Below the pieces are notes generated by a model. The model worked only from the letters and a program-made list of their open reading frames with translations, ran no database searches and was not told the origin of the DNA. A stretch of 64,000 nt of DNA from Tranzscheliella williamsii. Its lineage: Eukaryota > Basidiomycota > Ustilaginomycetes > Ustilaginales > Ustilaginaceae. The translations under genes were made by a program, and so were the position numbers. The stretch spans positions 29,276 to 93,275 of the forward strand of contig JALBYF010000070.1 in assembly GCA_023212725.1 (NCBI GenBank), written 5' to 3'. The first letter of the stretch is position 1, and each line of letters starts with the position of its first letter. Below, piece after piece: positions 38,096 through 47,480 of the stretch.

Positions 38096-39131
38096 GCAGA
38101 TCACAGCGTAGCCAATCACCATACTCCGATCTAACAGCCAAGCGTCGATCTGCTGCCGATATGCGAAGTGAACAGATGAAAGGCCGCGAGTCCGCGCAGC
38201 CGTCAAGACACCGAGTGTCTTCCAGCTGTGGGCCTTCCGGGCGATGCGGCAGAGATACTGGCGTCTTCTTTGAGCTAGCGCATAGCAACGACAACAGGGC
38301 ACGTAATGCGACTAGCTCGAGTCTAACTGTGACTCTTTGCTTCGGCAGCGGCGCCGAGGCTGCTGTGTAAGATCGCGACATGTCATTTTCCTGCCTAGCA
38401 CTCCATGTGAATAGTCGTCATATGTGATGCCGATTCTCCAGCTCCTCGCCGTCGGACGGGGCAGCTGCCACAGGGGATTGCGCACGACGGACAAGTGGCG
38501 CTGCCGGTGCGCATTCGGGAACAAGACGAGCGCCACGCCGCGCATGCTGGCTGCTGAGAGGTAGTTTCGAAAAGGAGCCAATCCTGAGCCAAATCAGGCG
38601 ACAGCACAAATGGCGACTGAGAGCGAACTGGCTGGGCTGCTGGGCGGCTTGGAATCCATGCGATTCGCATCGCTGCCTGTCGATCCCTGTGCGAAATGCG
38701 AGACCCCGAAATCACCTCTTGCGCGCTTCTCCGCAGTAGAAGTGGCCTCGCTCTCTCGCCCCGGTGATCTTTGCCGATGTCGAGCGTCGAGCAACAACGC
38801 CTTGCTTCGTGACGACCATACCTCGTTCCGCACCCGCTTTTTCACCTCCCCATAGCCTCCCGCCCGCCTCCCGCATCGGCACGACGCTGGACGTCTCCCG
38901 CCTCCTTCCGCTTTTTCCGTTCTCGCCATCTAAGACGCATACACCCGCTCAGCGAAGGCATCGCAAACCGGCCCGCCTGCGTTTCTGGGCCTCGAGCACG
39001 ACCACAAAGCCAACAAACCCCGTGTGGCTTCATCACGGAGGATTCCTGTTCCGGTAGTGTTCTCCGCGTCCATTCAAAGCTCCCGCTTTCATTAAGGCAC
39101 GGCCATCCGCGTCTTTCGACAATAAGAAGAT
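38096..39131. other. intergenic right of the MITE
   Basis: A plus-strand frame of 81 codons starts at 38610 (MATESELAGLLGGLESMRF...) and contains two Cys-x2-Cys-like pairs, but nothing I can call a family. The last 200 bp are CT/CA-rich and form the promoter of the secreted-protein gene. Confidence 0.4.
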
Positions 39132-40013
39132 ATGAAGGTGCACGGGGCGCTTGGCGCCGGTGTCTGCCTCGTGGCGCTGGCTTCTGGTACGACGTGGGCC
39201 GTCCCGTCGGCTGTGAAGCGGCAGAGTGGCAGTTCGCCGGGCTACTACAATCCCACCATCAACGGAGGTTCCATGCTGACCGGCGCCATTGACACGGGGC
39301 TGGGCGAGCCCATCAACGTTATCGTCTCTGGCAATTCGGACAGCGGCGTTCTATCGCAAGCGGGCTTCGAGGAGTTTACGCGCGCCTTTGACTTTTCTCC
39401 CGGCAGTTGTTTTGGCATCTCCCAAGGCGGCTCGCAGACCGCCGACCTGGGCGACGGTAACGGCGCGCAGAACCAGACCAACCTGATGCGCTACAACTTC
39501 CAACAGAGCGACCCCGGCACATGCCTCGAGTCGCTCAAGGGCGGCAACCACTTTCGCTACTGGGTTCAGAATGGGACGGCCGCCAATTCGGGCGCCATCT
39601 TTATCGCCGCCTCGATAGAGCTCAACGCCACGCTGGGCCACATGATTGCGCCCGACGGCTACAACGCGGGTCGCGACGAGCTGGTCGGCAACGCCACAGC
39701 AGGGTCGCTGACCAGCCCGGGCGGCTTCCAGTATACCGTCACGCAAGAGTCCGACACACAACTGCTCAGCGGCGTGGCAACCAGCCAGATCAACCACGGC
39801 ATCGCCATCGACGACAAGGTCAGCATCCTCACCGTTCGCATTACGCAGAACGGCACCGTCGGCGCCAACCGCACCACCAGCAACAGTGGAGGCACGAGCA
39901 GCACGCCCCAGGACAGCGCCTCGCCCGCCTCGTTCTTGCCAGGCCGCACCTTCCTCGCCGTTGCGGCTCTTGCTGCCATCGCGCTGACCTCGGGCGTCGT
40001 AGTACTGCCATAG
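39132..40013 (+). CDS. secreted, probably GPI-anchored protein of unknown function
   Basis: Single exon, 293 residues. Signal peptide at 1-23 (GAGVCLVALASGTTWA) followed by a Kex2-like KR. The C terminus is a Ser/Thr-rich linker, then a hydrophobic tail (FLAVAALAAIALTSGVVVLP), the form of a GPI-attachment signal. The body has a pattern I recall from uncharacterised basidiomycete secreted proteins: GGSMLTGAIDTGLGEPINVI, SGNSDSGVLSQAGFEEFTRA, CFGISQGGSQTADLGDGNG, GNHFRYWVQNGTAANSGAIF. Several N-x-S/T sites and three Cys. Cell-wall or surface location is likely; function unknown. Confidence 0.75.
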   Translation: MKVHGALGAGVCLVALASGTTWAVPSAVKRQSGSSPGYYNPTINGGSMLTGAIDTGLGEPINVIVSGNSDSGVLSQAGFEEFTRAFDFSPGSCFGISQGGSQTADLGDGNGAQNQTNLMRYNFQQSDPGTCLESLKGGNHFRYWVQNGTAANSGAIFIAASIELNATLGHMIAPDGYNAGRDELVGNATAGSLTSPGGFQYTVTQESDTQLLSGVATSQINHGIAIDDKVSILTVRITQNGTVGANRTTSNSGGTSSTPQDSASPASFLPGRTFLAVAALAAIALTSGVVVLP

Positions 40014-40253
40014 CCGCCCTGCGCCTCGCCCTACCGCACCTTCCCCGTATCTTCCCCTTGTAGTTTGTCTCGGCACTGCTGCCTTGCACCTATGCCATGC
40101 CTGCTTTTGTAACTAGAACCCTCACACCTATGGACACTGTATCTCGAGCGCTGCCACTTTCCTACCTGGCAAGCGCCGGGCAGGGACGCACTCGGCAGGG
40201 CGACGTAGCAAACCCGCTCTGGCGTTGAGTGTTATATTGCTGTTGGATAGGGT

Positions 40254-40817
40254 CTACAGCTTGCTGGAAGGGTCGGCGTGGATCTCTATGGTTTCGCCGT
40301 CGACGTCGTCGGCGTGCACGGAGCCTCTTCGGACGGTTCCGCCCTTGGCGGCGACGATCTGCTCGATGGTTTTGGGGTCGTGGGGGGAGTCGGTGAACCA
40401 GGAGAGGTTGTCGGCGATCAGGTGGCGGTTTTTGCAGGCGGGGCACTGGACGATGACGATGCCTTTTGTGTACGAGTGTTTGGAGAACTCGTGCGACGAG
40501 CGGTGGCCGCACGCGTGCGCCGCGCAGGTGAAGGTCAGCGCGAGGCGCTGTTCGATCTGGTCGACGGGCGTGCGTTCGCCGGTGACCGGCACCGACGTCT
40601 GCTCCTCCCTCCGCGCCGCCGTGCTCCCCATCCAGCGCCGCGCATCCACCAGCCGCGCCCGCACCACCCCAGCCCCACCACCCCATCCATCCCGCCCGCC
40701 CGCCGTGGCAAGCATCCGCGAAGAAGCGCCCAGGCGCACAAAACCCCCCGCCCCAGCCCGCGTCGACCTGAACAGCGAGCCGCCCACAGATAACACCGCC
40801 CGGCTGCTGAAAGACAT
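40254..40817 (-). CDS. ZIM17: DNL-type zinc-finger mitochondrial chaperone (ZIM17/HEP1)
   Basis: Single exon, 187 residues. Zim17/Hep1 keeps mitochondrial Hsp70 from self-aggregating and is required for import and Fe-S biogenesis. Leader about 1-55, basic and Ala/Arg-rich. The DNL domain (about 90-145) is FTCAAHACGHRSSHEFSK, HSYTKGIVIVQCPACKNRHL, then IADNLSWF, including the name-giving DNL. The first Cys pair is spaced C-x4-C rather than the C-x2-C of yeast and animals, while the second is C-x2-C. The end (about 165-187) is short and acidic. Spacing may be a lineage trait. Confidence 0.9.
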   Translation of the reverse strand: MSFSSRAVLSVGGSLFRSTRAGAGGFVRLGASSRMLATAGGRDGWGGGAGVVRARLVDARRWMGSTAARREEQTSVPVTGERTPVDQIEQRLALTFTCAAHACGHRSSHEFSKHSYTKGIVIVQCPACKNRHLIADNLSWFTDSPHDPKTIEQIVAAKGGTVRRGSVHADDVDGETIEIHADPSSKL

Positions 40818-41302
40818 GTTGGTGTAAGGTACGATGGTGGCGGAAGCGCAAGAGACGGTGATGGACGAAAGAGTAGGTGTGCCGCTGAGGATGTGGAGGA
40901 AGATCAGATTTTTATCAATGCGGTTTTTTCAGCTACACAAAAGACGACATCAAATTGCGATTCAAAAACCTCGCTGCATCGCTCACTGATGTGCTTACCC
41001 CGTACCGTCGCTGCTGGGAACGATGCCTGGCGACAGCAATGCCCAGGATCAAGGGTTGCTTCCATTTGGGTCGCAAGCACTGATGCTCACGAAGTTATTC
41101 CGCTCGGCTCACTAGCGTACCTTGTGCCCATAGCCTACAGACAACGGGGCCATAAAGGCCGTAACGCTACTCCCACTCCCACTTCGATCAAGTGTATGCA
41201 GACGCCCGTTACCGATCGTGAGACAAGCAGATTTCGATGTTCGAAGCCTCTATCTACATTTGTATCGGAAAAATAGTTACACTGAGGGATACTGACTGGA
41301 GA
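40818..41302. other. intergenic, lower GC
   Basis: 485 bp; no gene seen. GC drops here and stays lower through the HNH gene. Confidence 0.5.
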
Positions 41303-43473
41303 TCAGAGCTGGGAAAGGATGGCCGCTAGCACCTCTCGAGGGCGAATCAGGTCGTGTTTCAGCACATCAACAAGAAGGAGAGCTGCTGCTTCTTTCTTTC
41401 GTTCTTCCTCGTTTTCGTAATCTTCGCTGATGTAATCATCGCATGAGGTCTCATCATCATGTCTACCGTCGTATTCTTCATCTTTCTGGTACTCGCTTAC
41501 CACGCAGTCGTTGTCCTCAGCTCCAGCACGTTCGGTTCCTCTTACTCTTGCAATATCTCCAAGGCTAGCATGACCAGATTCCTGGAGCTGCTGTAAGGAA
41601 AGGTTCTTCAAGGTGCTTTCCGGAGGCTCAATCTCTCGTTTGAACCGGCTAATCTTAAAGGAAGATTCGCTCTCATCGCTCGTGCCCTCTTTGCGGCGTT
41701 CGATGTTGACCCATGTCGAAAGGCTCTGTACGCTGCTTCCAGAATGCGAGTCGCTCGAGGATCCAACATAGGCATTTTCTTGAGCCCCAACCTCGACAAC
41801 GCTTGATGATTCTTCTGACAATGCAGCTGCAGGTTGCTCATCATGCAAATTGAGTCCTGACGGAGCTCTCACTACATCTTCCTCATGATTGTCTACGCTT
41901 GTCCCAGCCGCAGCCGCAAGAGATGAACTGAGCCCCTCGTAGAATTTCCGAACGTTCTTGCGTTCGCCTGAGGTGGTAAAGCGAAGGTAGCTCGTCACTA
42001 TTGCCTATATGTAAGAGATCGCAATTGGGAAGATATTGACTAAGGAGTCAGCTCCAGGAACAGTGGAACCTAGCCGGTTGGAAACTCACCCTTACGTTGA
42101 GATTCTTTACTTTGGTGACCTCGTAATCGACTTGCTTAACGTCGGTATCTCCGGCCGCAACATGCGAGAGCAGGTAGTCGTGGCCTCCATTCTCGTAGTA
42201 GGGGAGGTCTTCAATCGTGATAGGGTGGCGTAGCAGATATACGCGGGAATTATATATGGAGATCTTCAAGAGATCGAAGCTGGAGAAAAAAAAGGTCAAC
42301 GATCACGGGTTGAAGCGTCCAAGTATGCGCTTCGACTCACAGCTTGTGATGCCGACTGCCTAGCAGTAGGCCGTTGTCTTCATGATGCAGAGAGCTGCTA
42401 TATCCGGGAAAGCGAGGATCGAATCGGGAGAGCCCGCCGAGTTGCTTGAGGCATGGATCGTACGGAATGAATTGATGTTCGGCTGGAAGCGAGGAGAAAA
42501 GAACAGCTAAGATCTCCTGATAAAGAGCTTCGGGGCACAGTTGTGGAATAATATGGGCCGCTTCGGTGAGCTCTGAACTGCCTGTGATGTTACATTGAAC
42601 GTCGCTTTCGTACAGCAATCTTGCTCGAAAGCTATGGAGTGGCGCAGAGTCCAGCTCCCATGTGTCCTCGTCGGTGGGGAATACGGCTTCAACCGCTTCG
42701 GTTGTGATTTGCGGTTGAACGGGCTCATCTACCGGTCGCAGACGCTTGTTGGTGACTCGCTTTATCCCCTTTGGGGATTGCCAGAGAGGAATGAGCCTGC
42801 GGTCCAGGAAAGAAGCACGTGAGAGTCCTCGGGTAAGGCGATCCAGATAGCCTGCTGCCTTCAATTTGAGGCAGTCGATGACAATTACGATCTCGTTGGC
42901 TTGGGTGTTGGCCAGTGTTGAGCTGTAAAGTTCCTGTTGGAATGCTTCTTCCGACAACCCAGGCACAACGAAGCTGACGAGCAGCTCGAATTGTTTTCGA
43001 CAGTCATGTGTAGGGCTGTCCGATTCAGAGTCGAAGCATGCACAAGAAGGGATCGTGATGCCGACAAACTCACACATGTCTGCAATCGTCTGCTCCAGTG
43101 GCATGCGTGCGGCGGTAGCGTAAGGAATAATGCGGTCCCGTAAGGCGCTACGATATCTTCCGTGCAGATCCGGTGCGCTAGCTCGGCCGATGGTGATCCG
43201 ACCAAGATAATGTCCAAGTCCACGATGACCCATATCGCTGAGGCCAGAGATGCTATTAACTCCCACAAGTCGAAAGAAGAGGCCGATAGTCTTGAACACC
43301 ATCGCATCACGAGAAGAAGGGGTCGAGGAAAGGCGGAGCGGTGGCATCTCTACGTCTGTTTCAGGTTGGGCTTTAGGACGGGGAGTGGTAAGGGGAGAGG
43401 CAGCCTGTTCGAAGCTTGGAGACTCGTGCTGAGCATTGGCGCACACACCGGTAGTTGCATACACGGAGGACAT
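41303..43473 (-). CDS. HNH endonuclease-domain protein with acidic tail
   Basis: Three minus-strand exons: 42341-43473, 42090-42279 and 41303-42004; 674 residues. Introns are 61 nt (GTGAGT...CTCCAG) and 85 nt (GTGAGT...CATATAG). An HNH_2-type nuclease core spans exons 1-2 (about 295-385): RARLLYESDVQCNITGSSEL, TEAAHIIPQL, then NGLLLGSRHHKL-FDLL with the catalytic His in AAHI and the metal-binding N/H pair. The first 290 residues are unrecognised. The last 170 are acidic and Ser-rich (EYQKDEEYDGRHDDETSCDD), then a helix. An alternative donor 9 nt earlier would drop three residues. GC and codon choice are lower than in neighbours. Target and cellular role are unknown. Confidence 0.78.
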
Positions 43474-45031
43474 TATGGGATCGTTTCTGCGTTTTTGCGG
43501 AAGAAGCAACTGGTAGATGTATGCTGTGACTACAGGTGGTGAATGACTGCGCAGAGGGGAATGATTGTGATATTTTAAACTCCCGATCTCGCTCATGGGC
43601 CACGGCGGGTGATCAGACTTAACCACGAACCTTTCAGAATCACAGTAAGTAGTTTATGGGCGGATCCGGATTTCGACCTTGCCCTGACTCCGTTGCGCGA
43701 TCACAAGAGACAAACCCATTCCAGCGCATGTTCTGCTAAAAAGTGCTACGACCAAGGTTGGTCTTTGCTCACTGCCGCAACCACTTTCGCTGTGGCTTGG
43801 CTTGATTTCCTCAGCTCCATTGTGTCTGCTTCGTGATGTGTCCAGCCGGATCGACGTACAATGCAAGTGTGGCTGTCAATGGACGAGCATCCTGTCCCCC
43901 GCTCGATGTCTACACTGCGATTTCATACCGCCGTCGGCCACTCGTAGGTCCTTTCGTTCCAGGACGGCAAACAGTGAGGGCAAACTTGGACGCTATGACT
44001 CAAGGCAGACCTGCACTGATCCTTACGTTTTAATTGACAATACAGGAGTGTATGTTTGGTCGTGGTGCAAGGTGAAGAGTCTTAACGCCGCCTGTAGCGA
44101 GGTCAGCATGTAATACGCCTAGCTCAAGCTCTCGTATAGCGATCGCCTCTTGGAAGGCGTGCGGCAAGGAGCAATCGTTTGCGGCCTCCTGGCAGCGATT
44201 TAGCGCGGCGGAGAGGCATCGCTGCAAGCGCTCCTCGAGCTGCAGGTCGCAGACGGAGAGGTGTCGGAAATATCGTGCGTCAATACAGGGGGCCTGACAG
44301 GCAAGCGCACTTCCTCGTCTGCCGCAAACACTTCTGAACCTCCTTCGCCCCAGGATATCGAGATTTCGGGGGCATGGTCGAGCTCAGTGAGGAGCAAGGT
44401 CGGCTCTTTCATCGACGCCTGCCGTTGTTCTGGAGCCCTCCCGTCAGGCGCTACTTCTCTCTGTGTTGCCCTATGCTGGGAGAGGCCGAACTCACGCCGG
44501 GGCCCTGCGTCGCGCAAGGTTGTGCATCGACCTTCGGATGCGCAGTCGCACAGCAAGAACCACCTGCCTCCTGGGCTTCCCACTTTTGGCCGTTATGGCA
44601 CCGCTTGCGAGCTCGCTGCCCTTTCGATTCCGAGACTGGGGATCATCACTAGTGTCGTAGCTACTGGAGTGGGAGTCTGCCTGCCATGCAGCATGTTCAG
44701 GCAGATATATACTGCCCGCCGAAACTACCTGCTTACGCATGACGACGGTCATTGGCAAGCGAGCTAAGTTCCAACAAGATAGACAATGATCATGGCCGCG
44801 CACAAGGATCTGGACATGGTAGACAAGAGGCTGACCGTAGTGCGCGAGAGAAGCGGGGAAAGGCATGTTCCCAATCTGGAAGACTATGCCGGACCGACTG
44901 CACGCCTGCAAACTCAGACTAAGCTGCGGAGCACTTTCCCCACACTGCATCCGCTAGCGGAACAACGCATGGCTGAATATCAACAAGACCGGCAGATATA
45001 TACACGTTGTAAATCTCCAAGAAAAGGGGTC
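43474..45031. other. 1.6 kb intergenic with possible minus-strand relic
   Basis: On the minus strand, 44583-44200 (LTELDHAPEISISWGEGGSE) and, in another frame, 44227-44030 (CLSAALNRCQEAANDCSLPH, then RELELGVLHADLATGG) look protein-like and could be joined by one frame change. I recognise no family. The rest is featureless. Confidence 0.35.
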
Positions 45032-46771
45032 CTACAAGCAGCAGTCATAGATCTTCTTGGCGGCCGCAATGGTGCGCTCTTCCTGAAGCCGGAAGCCGGT
45101 AACTTGGAGACAGATCGGCATGCCGTGCGCGTCGTCTGCGCTGTATTGTTCCCAGACTGCCGTCTCGGCGCCTTCCATCGGCTTGAAGTCGGTTTTGCCG
45201 TCCAGCTTCTTGTCCACTGTCAGACCCGGAACGGGGAACGTAATCGCAGGCATGTCCATCAAATTCCAGCACCCGGTGTAGAAAACGTGGTGGGTGGCGT
45301 CGTGAACGGTGGACACCTCAGGCGCTACGGGTGACAGGATAGCATCCACCTTGGCACCGCCTGACAGCTCCTCGAACTTCGCCAGCACCTCGGCAGCCCA
45401 TGCTGTGCGGCTAGCCTGGATCTTCCATAGCTCAGCAACGCTCTTGGTGCTAGCGGGGTCGCCGGGCCACAGACCTGGTACCCATTCGGCATGCTCGCCT
45501 GACGCCTCCATAAGATGTTGGACAGTAGAGCCGCCCTCGGCGCGGAAGAAGGTACCTAGGAAGCCTTGGCCTCGTTGGAAGAGCTCTGCGTCTGCGGCCG
45601 ATTGCGAGGCATCCCACTGAATCACCTTGTGACCAGCACTCTCCAGCTTAGCCGCTGTGTCCCTAAGCGCTCGCTGCAGAGGCGGTGTGGGAGTGACGAT
45701 GCCATTGTTGCTGATGAGCAAGATGGTCAGGGACTCCGGCAAGGCAATTGCCGACACCGGCGTCCACGGGATCGGCACACACTTGGGGTCGATTCGCCAC
45801 GGTTCCGCGTCCACCACTGCCTTGGCGAAAAGCTCAAGACCCTCCACGTTGTTGCACATGGGGCCATTGATAGACAAGACGGCTTCCTGGCCGGCAAGAC
45901 CGCTCTTGCAATTGTGGGTCGAGAAGCGGCCGAAGGAGGGCTTGAGTCCCCAGAGACCAGTGAACGAGCATGGAATACGGATGCTGCCGCCAATGTCGGT
46001 ACCCACGCCAAGCGGAGACCCTTGGAGTGCAAGCAAGGCTGACTCGCCGCCCGAGCTGCCACCTGGAGTGAGCTTGGTATTGAAAGGGTTGAGGGTTCTT
46101 CCGTTGGCATTGGAAACGGTCTCGGCGATCATCATGGCGGTAGGTGTTGCCGTTTTGCAGTAAAGCACCGCAGCTTGCGATCTGAGCAGCTGGACAAGGG
46201 TCGAGTCGTCGGTGCTGGGATCGTTGATCCAGGTCACGAAACCAAGATTGGAGTCCTTACCCTTCAGTTTGAAATTGTCCTTGAGACTGATCGGCAGGCC
46301 GGCAAGAGGTCCAGCAGGCGTGCCATTCTGGTCGTAGTAACGGTCGTATGCTTGCGCCTGGGCGACGGCCTCTTCGAAAAACATCTCGGTCAGACAGTTG
46401 GTGAGTTGGTGGGCGATGGCCGCTCGCTTGCAAAATGCTCTGGTCACTTTCTCCGAAGACCACTTGCGAGAGACGAGGTTGTCGAGAATTTCGGAGACGG
46501 GTGATGCGGTGATCTCGAGCTCTTGCCTTGTAAGCAGACCACACGAGGCCGGTATGCTGCGCAGATCCGCTCCACTGCCTGGCGTAGCTTGCGCAATAAC
46601 AGAAGGGTCCAGGCGCCACTCCGGAGGGATCTGGTCGAGTCGCGACTGCTGCTTAGCAGCCGCTACCGACTTCCACGAGGCAGAGGAGGGCACGGACTTG
46701 GGATTCTGTGCAAGGTGCTGATCAGCGGTGCCATTGCTGGCACCGTTGCTGGCTACGTTGGTTGCTGGCAT
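45032..46771 (-). CDS. amidase-signature family hydrolase
   Basis: Single exon, 579 residues. Amidase-signature enzymes hydrolyse amide bonds through a Ser-cisSer-Lys triad. Lys is in AGLPISLKDNFKLKG (about 170), the cis-Ser and nucleophile in LTPGGSSGGESALLALQGSP and LGVGTDIGGSIRIPC. Also FTGLWGLKPSFGRFS and the C-terminal NLMDMPAITFPV. It is closest in style to fungal acetamidase/fatty-acid-amide-hydrolase-like enzymes. No signal peptide, so cytosolic. The upstream region has a 16-bp palindrome and short tandem repeats that may control it. Substrate not predictable from sequence. Confidence 0.9.
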   Translation of the reverse strand: MPATNVASNGASNGTADQHLAQNPKSVPSSASWKSVAAAKQQSRLDQIPPEWRLDPSVIAQATPGSGADLRSIPASCGLLTRQELEITASPVSEILDNLVSRKWSSEKVTRAFCKRAAIAHQLTNCLTEMFFEEAVAQAQAYDRYYDQNGTPAGPLAGLPISLKDNFKLKGKDSNLGFVTWINDPSTDDSTLVQLLRSQAAVLYCKTATPTAMMIAETVSNANGRTLNPFNTKLTPGGSSGGESALLALQGSPLGVGTDIGGSIRIPCSFTGLWGLKPSFGRFSTHNCKSGLAGQEAVLSINGPMCNNVEGLELFAKAVVDAEPWRIDPKCVPIPWTPVSAIALPESLTILLISNNGIVTPTPPLQRALRDTAAKLESAGHKVIQWDASQSAADAELFQRGQGFLGTFFRAEGGSTVQHLMEASGEHAEWVPGLWPGDPASTKSVAELWKIQASRTAWAAEVLAKFEELSGGAKVDAILSPVAPEVSTVHDATHHVFYTGCWNLMDMPAITFPVPGLTVDKKLDGKTDFKPMEGAETAVWEQYSADDAHGMPICLQVTGFRLQEERTIAAAKKIYDCCL

Positions 46772-46837
46772 TGTACCTGCGGTTATCGTTGCTCTGCTAC
46801 AGCAACGAAACAGGAAAGGCGAGCTGTTCTTGTCTTT

Positions 46838-46891
46838 GTAAGGACAGCAAAGTGAGCTGTGATTGTAAGGACAGCAAAGTGAGCCGTGATT
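46838..46891. repeat. 27-bp tandem repeat, two copies plus a fragment
   Basis: Units at 46838-46864 and 46865-46891 begin GTAAGGACAGCAAAGTGAGC and differ at one position; a partial third unit follows. About 70-120 bp upstream of the amidase start. Confidence 0.85.
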
Positions 46892-46951
46892 GTAAGGCGA
46901 GCGTCAGAGCAGCGGCGGGCGATGCGATATTCTTGCCAAAAAGGGCGATTG

Positions 46952-46967
46952 TCGGATATATATCCGA
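46952..46967. promoter_or_regulatory. 16-bp perfect palindrome TCGGATATATATCCGA
   Basis: A perfect inverted repeat with CGG and CCG ends 8 bp apart and a TATATA centre, about 185 bp upstream of the amidase ATG. CGG/CCG dyads are bound by Zn2Cys6 regulators; it may equally serve as a TATA element. Function is inferred. Confidence 0.45.
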
Positions 46968-46992
46968 TGGATCGTGGGTAACTACACGAAGA

Positions 46993-47028
46993 GGGAGAGT
47001 CGGGAGAGTCGGGAGAGCCGGGAGAGCC
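46993..47028. repeat. four tandem copies of a 9-bp unit
   Basis: GGGAGAGTC repeated four times with small changes in the last two copies. Confidence 0.85.
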
Positions 47029-47480
47029 TCGTTACTGGCCTTACTGGCAACATCGGAAACTGACCGGTGGAAGCCCCTGCGCGACTCAAAGTGCAATCAA
47101 GCATGAAGTGGGCGTGTGATGCATTTAGTCACCTTTGCTTTTAGTTATCTCGGCCTTCAGCGCGGCTACTCGTGATGCCAATTCCGAGCGCGTCTCCAAG
47201 TCACACGTATTTACTACTAGGTTACTGTGGCGGTAACAGCTAGAGGACGACCTAATTCCGACGGCTACTCTGAAGACGGGATTACGCACTGACGAAATCA
47301 CACAGCCAACAGAAAACTAAACTGGTGTCTACAAGCAGTATGCGGATTCCATCGATCGCAATCACGAGGATGCGGCAAGATTACACATTGTATCGGCCCG
47401 GAGATGGACAGCTGCGGGGGCAGTCGACAGTCGGTATTAAGATTGGGGGGAATGCTGCCCTCTACTTTCAAGCGCGCATA

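Larger units (their letters stand above)
46772..47480. other. amidase promoter and convergent region with several short repeats
   Basis: 709 bp without a gene, holding two tandem repeats and a 16-bp palindrome (listed separately). Confidence 0.5.
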
